Below the pieces are notes generated by a model, which did no database searches, had not been told where the DNA came from, and saw nothing but the letters and a program-made list of their open reading frames with translations. From contig CAZSZJ010000025.1 of assembly GCA_964610985.1 (NCBI GenBank), forward strand, positions 1 to 18,662: a DNA stretch of 18,662 nucleotides. The letters run 5' to 3'. How positions within the stretch are numbered: the stretch's first letter is position 1; each line of letters begins with the position of its first letter. This DNA is from JARIHD01 sp964610985 (GTDB lineage: Bacteria; Patescibacteriota; Saccharimonadia; Saccharimonadales; UBA4665). The translations under genes were made by a program, and so were the position numbers. Below are positions 14,639-18,662 of this stretch, piece by piece.

Positions 14639-16036
14639 ATGGCAGAATCAGCCAGGGTTTCATTTGGCGGCAGATTGTATAGGGCGCTGATCAAACCGAA
14701 GCAGTTTGATCAGCAGCTTCGCAACCGAGAGGTTGTCTGTAATATTCTGCTCCTCGGGACTGGTGGGCTGATGTTTTGCTTGTTCTTGCTACTTCTTTTG
14801 AGCTACACGGTCGCCAACAATACCTTTGTGGGCGACCGTATTGCGGTCTGCGTGGGTGCCTTTGCCTATCTGGGTGGTGTCTATTGGCTCTCGCGCGTTG
14901 GCCACTCTAGGGCTGCGGCCTATCTCTTGGTATTATTCTATTTAGTCCTTGCCCTTGGCAGTGTGTGGGTGCGCGGCATCGATGTACCATTTAGCATATT
15001 GCTGCTTGGTATTGTGATCGTGTTTTCGGGTATTTTGCTTGCGTCGCGGTATGCACTTTATACGGCTTTTATTGCCGGTGCGACTTTGGCATTGATATAC
15101 ATGGCCGACCAGTTCGGTTGGATACAGTTTAGTGACCAATGGCGGTCCAGGCGCGCTGATGTAGGCGATATGGTCGGCTACTTTATTGAATTTTTGGTGG
15201 TGGCGCTGGTTTCGTGGCTATTTGGCCGCGAGGTAGAACGCTCCTTGAATCGAGCGCAGCGTGCCGAAGCCGAACTGATTATGGAAAAATCTATGCTGGA
15301 GGTGCGCGTCAAAGAACGCACCGCCGAACTGCGCAAGGCCCAAATCGAAGAGATGCAGCAGATGTATCAGTTTGCCGAGTTGGGCCATTTGAGTACGGCG
15401 ATGCTGCACGACCTGGCGAATTATCTGACGGTGTTGACACTCGAAATCGAGGGCCTGAACAGTCGCAAGCACGCCGCTGCCATTAACCGTACGCAGCATA
15501 TTATTCAGCATCTCGACAACATGGTAGACGATGTACGGGCGCGGGCGCGTGGCGAGACGGGTGTAAGACATTTCGAATTAGTCGCTCGATTGAATGATGT
15601 CGTTGATCTGATGCAGTATCATGCCATCAAGGCCAAGGTGGATCTGGATTGGGTGCCGCCAACTGACCCCGTCTCTGTGCCGTACAAGGGTGACCCGTTC
15701 CGTTTGACGCAGGCGATCACCATATTGATTGGCAATGCGATTGAGGCGTATCAAGGCTCCCGTAAGGCGGATGCTGAGCGCCGGGTACGGGTGCGCTTGG
15801 AGCAAAACGCAGACTCGTATATTATTCGTGTGGTTGACTGGGGCAAGGGTATCTCGAAGGCGCAGCGCGGTACGCTGTTTCAGCCGTCGCACAGTTCCAA
15901 AAAAGCAGGAATGGGAATTGGACTGTATCTGGCAGAACAGATGGTTAAGACGCACTTTAAGGGTACCCTGTTGCTGCATCCAGACGAAAAAGTTACTGAA
16001 TTTAACATTCTGCTGCCCAAAAGATTGCATGATTAG
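14639..16036 (+). CDS. Six-TM membrane histidine kinase (ComP-role sensor of the cluster)
   Basis: The 465-residue sensor has six TM segments at about 33-56, 65-83, 90-107, 113-134, 136-154 and 178-196 and almost no extracellular loops. A coiled coil follows (about 200-245). The dimerisation/phosphoacceptor helix has His257 in 'AMLHDLANYLTVLTLE'. The ATPase domain has N box Asn366 ('LIGNAIEAY'), G1 'D400WGKGIS' and G2 'G424MGIGLYLAEQM'. The membrane-buried sensor suits a hydrophobic, prenylated peptide ligand, as in ComP. The H-box is of the HisKA/NtrB-like type ('ELGHLSTAMLHDLANYL'), not the HisKA_3 type of ComP, in agreement with the OmpR-type partner. A Shine-Dalgarno AAAGGGTG lies 5 nt upstream. 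The stop codon overlaps the next gene by 8 nt, so translation of the ComQ-like enzyme is probably coupled. Confidence 0.93.
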   Translation: MAESARVSFGGRLYRALIKPKQFDQQLRNREVVCNILLLGTGGLMFCLFLLLLLSYTVANNTFVGDRIAVCVGAFAYLGGVYWLSRVGHSRAAAYLLVLFYLVLALGSVWVRGIDVPFSILLLGIVIVFSGILLASRYALYTAFIAGATLALIYMADQFGWIQFSDQWRSRRADVGDMVGYFIEFLVVALVSWLFGREVERSLNRAQRAEAELIMEKSMLEVRVKERTAELRKAQIEEMQQMYQFAELGHLSTAMLHDLANYLTVLTLEIEGLNSRKHAAAINRTQHIIQHLDNMVDDVRARARGETGVRHFELVARLNDVVDLMQYHAIKAKVDLDWVPPTDPVSVPYKGDPFRLTQAITILIGNAIEAYQGSRKADAERRVRVRLEQNADSYIIRVVDWGKGISKAQRGTLFQPSHSSKKAGMGIGLYLAEQMVKTHFKGTLLLHPDEKVTEFNILLPKRLHD

Positions 16037-17468
16037 AGATGTTGGGGCGGGGGCTGGTTTTGGCGTGCCTGCACTCGTCCAGCTATTGCAACCGACTTGG
16101 ATTAAGACCGCACCGCTTATTGATGTCTTTTTGGGACTGAATGTGCTGCACGAACGGCGGCCTGCGGCTGTAACCGGAGTCATGCTGGGCGCGGCGGTGC
16201 AGCGCCTGGTGGCATGCGAGGTTCAGCCAGGTGGCCCATATGCCACTGCGCCGGGTGTTGTTGATCTGGTGGCTAACGCTTGCATTGCGGTATTTATAGG
16301 CTGGGCGGGCAAACCGCTGCCTGGGCTATTGGAATTTCTGGGTCGGCATTATGACACGATGATGCTAACGACGGCGACTGCGCCTTTTGACGGGAGGAAG
16401 GTGGCTCTATCGCCGCTTGCTGCGGGGTTGTTGGCGGCACATAGTGCAGACCCAGCGATGGCTGGGGAGCGGGCTGCGGCGACACATCTAACGGATTGGG
16501 GGCCGGCGGCGCGAAGAGTGTTGGACGAGGCGGAGCGTGTGCTGGCAGACGTGCCTGATGAAGTTTTGCGTCATTCACGGAAAGTGTTGCAAACGTTTGA
16601 CCATGGCGATGACCGTGGCGAGGTACGGCTTATGTCCACGTTTTTCGCTCAAGCCTTGGCAAGCGTATCCGGTGATGTCCGTTTTTGGACGATGTTGGGA
16701 GTCGCCAATATGCACACCTGGCTGGCGTACACCATTTACGATGATTTCTATGATAATGAAGCGCAGCCGCATTTGCTGCCTTCGGCTAATGTGAGTATGC
16801 GGCTGGCGCAGCGCTTGTATTTGGAGGCTGTGGAGGGGGCGGCGTGGCAGCAATTTGTGAGTGAGGTGTTTGACCGAGTGGATGCTGCGAATGCCTGGGA
16901 GGTGACGCGCTGTCGGTTTGAGGTGGACGGCGATCGATTGATTATAAAAAGCTTGCCAGATATGGGCAACTGGGAGTATATTGCCGATCGTGCTTATTTC
17001 CATGCGCTAGGGCCCATGGCGGTGGTGGCACGATGCGGCATATTGCCCGGCGATTCGCAGTGGCAGGCGGTGTGGCGTGGATTTGGTCATTACTTGGTTG
17101 CGCGCCAATGCAATGACGACCTGCTCGATTGGCGTGCCGATCTGCAGGCTGGCCAATCGACGCCGGTCGTGCTGTCGTTACTGCGGTATTTGGGTGTAAA
17201 CGAGGGTGCGCACTCTTTCTCTGCTCTCATGCCGCAGGCTAGCCAGGTTTTTTGGCGTGATGTTTTACCTGAGATTTGTAAATTGGCCTTGGAGCGTATT
17301 GCGTTGGCACGGCAGGAATTTACCGAGTCCGGCTTACTCGGGCTAGACAGGCAAGGTCATCTAAAGCGAGGCGAGTTTACAGCATTACTGGAATATATCG
17401 AAGGGTCACTACATGAGGCTTTGGCCGCCCGCCAGCAAAGCCAGGAGTTTTTAAGTACCTTTAAATAA
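16029..17468 (+). CDS. ComQ-like isoprenyl transferase / class I isoprenoid synthase with N-terminal extension
   Basis: The 479-residue protein has the two metal-binding motifs of isoprenyl diphosphate synthases and ComQ. The first aspartate-rich motif is D238-D239-F-Y-D242 ('AYTIYDDFYDNEA') and the second N-D363-D364-L-L-D367 ('ARQCNDDLLDWRADLQAGQST'), 125 residues apart as expected. The last 300 residues match ComQ in size. The first 180 residues are additional and hydrophobic, with up to four possible membrane helices (about 8-21, 26-40, 46-61, 75-92). By family and neighbourhood it should transfer a prenyl group from a prenyl diphosphate to a Trp of the 41-residue peptide. It could instead make a prenyl chain or terpene. 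The ATG at 16029 overlaps the kinase gene by 8 nt. An upstream extension of the frame to 15729 lies within the kinase gene and is rejected. The gene is unusually G-rich, which may reflect transfer. Confidence 0.7.
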   Translation: MIRDVGAGAGFGVPALVQLLQPTWIKTAPLIDVFLGLNVLHERRPAAVTGVMLGAAVQRLVACEVQPGGPYATAPGVVDLVANACIAVFIGWAGKPLPGLLEFLGRHYDTMMLTTATAPFDGRKVALSPLAAGLLAAHSADPAMAGERAAATHLTDWGPAARRVLDEAERVLADVPDEVLRHSRKVLQTFDHGDDRGEVRLMSTFFAQALASVSGDVRFWTMLGVANMHTWLAYTIYDDFYDNEAQPHLLPSANVSMRLAQRLYLEAVEGAAWQQFVSEVFDRVDAANAWEVTRCRFEVDGDRLIIKSLPDMGNWEYIADRAYFHALGPMAVVARCGILPGDSQWQAVWRGFGHYLVARQCNDDLLDWRADLQAGQSTPVVLSLLRYLGVNEGAHSFSALMPQASQVFWRDVLPEICKLALERIALARQEFTESGLLGLDRQGHLKRGEFTALLEYIEGSLHEALAARQQSQEFLSTFK

Positions 17469-17473
17469 ACGAA

Positions 17474-17482
17474 TGCTATCAT
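17474..17482 (+). promoter_or_regulatory. Extended -10 for the 17486 gene (leaderless start)
   Basis: TGC-TATCAT (17474-17482) ends 3 nt before the first ATG (17486) and 6 nt before the second (17489). The second start fits the 6-8 nt spacing seen at the other leaderless genes here. The -35 is weak. Confidence 0.45.
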
Positions 17483-17485
17483 AAA

Positions 17486-18466
17486 ATGATGATAGGAGAA
17501 GTGCTGCCCGGCGCGCCCATAACCCTACCCATGCATCATGGCGCTGATCTAGAGGGTTTGCCTTCTGGCTGGCCGGATATGTTTTCCGAGGATCAACGAG
17601 GCTTTTTGATAGAAAGCCGTTCATTGTTGCCGACCGGAACGTTTGTGGGGGCTGCGCTGGAAACGGGCGCCCGTCGTTTGAGTGAACAAGATAACGCCAT
17701 TGATCACGTGCAAATTTTGGCCAACCAAATTGGTTCCCGGGCGGCCCGCGAAGCCTTTGTATTGGGGCAAAACGATAATGGGCGTTCTGGGCGGGCGTTG
17801 CCTTCTGCCGAAGCATGTAAGCTCTGGGATATGATCGGTGACTATATCGGGGTCGAGTACCAAAATACCCGTATGATCAACGATATACACGGGCGTGCCC
17901 GCATGACTGGTATGCCGCGCCGTGATGTGCCAGTGCCGGTAACCGCCATCCTTCACAAGACAATCGCCGAGGAAGAATGGCCCATGCAAATGTATGCTTT
18001 GGCGGGCTTACAGCACATGTACCAGTCGGCTTGCCGGGGCGCGAAGGATGTTACGGCATCCTTACTCGAGCCCGTGAAAGGAATGTCTACCCCTAAAGCC
18101 GGCCAAAGCGAGTCATTTTGGAGGGCAAAGATAGCAGGCGCGGACCGCGTAATGTTGGGCGTGGCGTATTATTATGGCTACCGCGAGTTGACGGATGGGG
18201 CGCTACGCTCGATTATGTCCGATCGGTGGAAGGATGAATATGAACGTAACCGCCGTATCTTTATTGCCGCACTTAATATCCGTATATTTGGTCTGAGCGG
18301 CAGCCAGAGGGATAAGGTACAGCGCACGATTCGCCGGCCGGTGTTTAGGCATATTGCTGCCGGTAGATTCTCTGCTGCCCATACGATTTTGCAAAATACG
18401 GCCGTTGACCGGCCAGAACTGTTTTCGCCTCGGACGCAGCATGAGCTGCTAAAAAGCGAAGACTAG
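17486..18466 (+). CDS. Mostly helical protein of unknown function downstream of the ComQ-like gene
   Basis: The 326-residue protein is not recognised. It is soluble, has no signal peptide, and from about residue 50 on looks largely helical, with a basic C-terminal half ('SDRWKDEYERNRRIFIAALNIRIFGL', 'KVQRTIRRPVFRHIAAGRFSAAHTIL'). The first 45 residues are Pro/Gly-rich. It begins with two consecutive ATG codons; from promoter spacing the second (17489) is slightly favoured, which changes the protein by one residue. It lies 17 nt after the ComQ-like gene on the same strand and may also be reached by read-through from the cluster, so a role in the signalling system (processing, export or target) is possible but unsupported by sequence. 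No catalytic motif was seen. Confidence 0.65.
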   Translation: MMIGEVLPGAPITLPMHHGADLEGLPSGWPDMFSEDQRGFLIESRSLLPTGTFVGAALETGARRLSEQDNAIDHVQILANQIGSRAAREAFVLGQNDNGRSGRALPSAEACKLWDMIGDYIGVEYQNTRMINDIHGRARMTGMPRRDVPVPVTAILHKTIAEEEWPMQMYALAGLQHMYQSACRGAKDVTASLLEPVKGMSTPKAGQSESFWRAKIAGADRVMLGVAYYYGYRELTDGALRSIMSDRWKDEYERNRRIFIAALNIRIFGLSGSQRDKVQRTIRRPVFRHIAAGRFSAAHTILQNTAVDRPELFSPRTQHELLKSED

Positions 18467-18492
18467 TGTAGCTTTTGCCCATTTCACCCCGT

Positions 18493-18509
18493 AAAAGGGA
18501 TTCCTTTTT
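18493..18509 (+). terminator. Weak hairpin with T-run after the 17486 gene
   Basis: AAAAGG-GATT-CCTTTT followed by T. It is short, 6 bp, and only four of the pairs are A-T, so termination is uncertain. An alternative AAAAGC/GCTTTT pairing spans the stop codon region (18452-18475). Confidence 0.4.
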
Positions 18510-18520
18510 GAGCGGCGATA

Positions 18521-18529
18521 TGTTAAAAT
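18521..18529 (+). promoter_or_regulatory. Extended -10 upstream of tRNA-Glu
   Basis: TGT-TAAAAT (18521-18529) gives a likely start near 18536, about 50 nt before the tRNA 5' end. No good -35 was seen. Confidence 0.45.
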
Positions 18530-18586
18530 AAACCAGTTCACGGCTTACATGCACAGACGCTAACTAGCATCCGAACAGCCAATTAC

Positions 18587-18661
18587 GGCCTCATCGTCTA
18601 ACGGTTAGGACACCAGGTTTTCATCCTGGCAATCGGAGTTCGATTCTCCGTGAGGTCACCA
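18587..18661 (+). tRNA. tRNA-Glu (anticodon TTC) with encoded CCA
   Basis: Acceptor GGCCTCA pairs with TGAGGTC (one G-T wobble). The anticodon arm CCAGG-TTTTCAT-CCTGG places TTC at 34-36, and the T arm CGGAG-TTCGATT-CTCCG is intact. Discriminator A and CCA are encoded at 18658-18661. The gene is complete. Confidence 0.97.
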
Positions 18662-18662
18662 T

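Noticed and set aside
15729..16028. N-terminal extension of the ComQ-like gene
   Set aside because: It overlaps the kinase ATPase domain in another frame and gives an Arg/Cys-rich nonsense sequence; the ATG at 16029 overlapping the kinase stop is a classic coupled start.
15578..16183. Antisense open frame across the kinase and ComQ-like junction
   Set aside because: Composition is that of a shadow frame; the sense genes have all catalytic motifs.
1..18662. Alternative genetic code (UGA as Gly) known from some CPR phyla
   Set aside because: TGA ends several genes at the expected family length (e.g. 1358-1897, the regulator at 14461), and no in-frame TGA interrupts a domain.
1..18662. CRISPR array, insertion sequence or prophage
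   Set aside because: No regularly spaced repeats, transposase, integrase or phage genes were seen.

Overview
The window reads like a chromosomal segment of a small-genome Gram-positive-type bacterium, most probably a Candidatus Saccharibacteria (TM7/CPR) member. Support for this: a MurD with the divergent GTKGKGT P-loop and DSFGTT loop, an LPxTG surface protein with repeated Cys/Pro 'VPGKE' motifs, short intergenic gaps, standard stop usage including TGA as stop, and many genes that look leaderless. The taxonomic call is inference from gene style; no rRNA is present. No mobile element, CRISPR array or rRNA was seen.

Layout. Positions 1-61 hold a partial tRNA-Lys (minus) with a good promoter. 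Positions 139-1897 (minus) hold a LURP-one/tubby-like protein and a tandem pair of diverged paralogues of unknown function. Positions 1944-3697 (plus) hold folD and an alpha/beta hydrolase; murD (minus) converges on the hydrolase with abutting stop codons. Positions 5037-6887 (minus) hold a putative GT-A-type glycosyltransferase preceded by an unknown protein. Positions 6953-7772 (minus) hold two paralogous single-domain CheY-like response regulators. At 7902-9644 (plus) a strong promoter and an intrinsic terminator precede a large Rossmann-fold enzyme that resembles acyl-ACP reductase. It is followed by a multi-TM/GAF histidine kinase (9674-11887) and a well-expressed LPxTG surface protein (12083-13477) that ends near a strong terminator.

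The most interesting part is 13787-17468. It is a tight four-gene plus-strand cluster: OmpR-type response regulator, a 41-residue peptide, a six-TM histidine kinase, and a protein with two DDxxD motifs of the isoprenyl-diphosphate-synthase fold. The peptide has an ...NP... N-terminal half and a Trp-Trp-Trp tail, as expected for a precursor prenylated on Trp. The gene set (prenyltransferase, Trp-containing pre-pheromone, membrane kinase, response regulator) matches the logic of the Bacillus ComQXPA quorum-sensing system, but in a different order, with an OmpR rather than LuxR-type regulator, a different kinase subfamily, and an N-terminally extended ComQ-like enzyme. I infer a ComQXPA-like prenyl-peptide signalling system. 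An unknown helical protein (17486-18466) and a tRNA-Glu with encoded CCA close the window.

Regulation. At least seven genes have a -10 hexamer, mostly with an extended TGn, placed 3-8 nt before the start codon and lack a Shine-Dalgarno sequence, which implies leaderless mRNAs. The response regulators, the hydrolase, the LPxTG gene, the peptide and its kinase instead have SD sequences.
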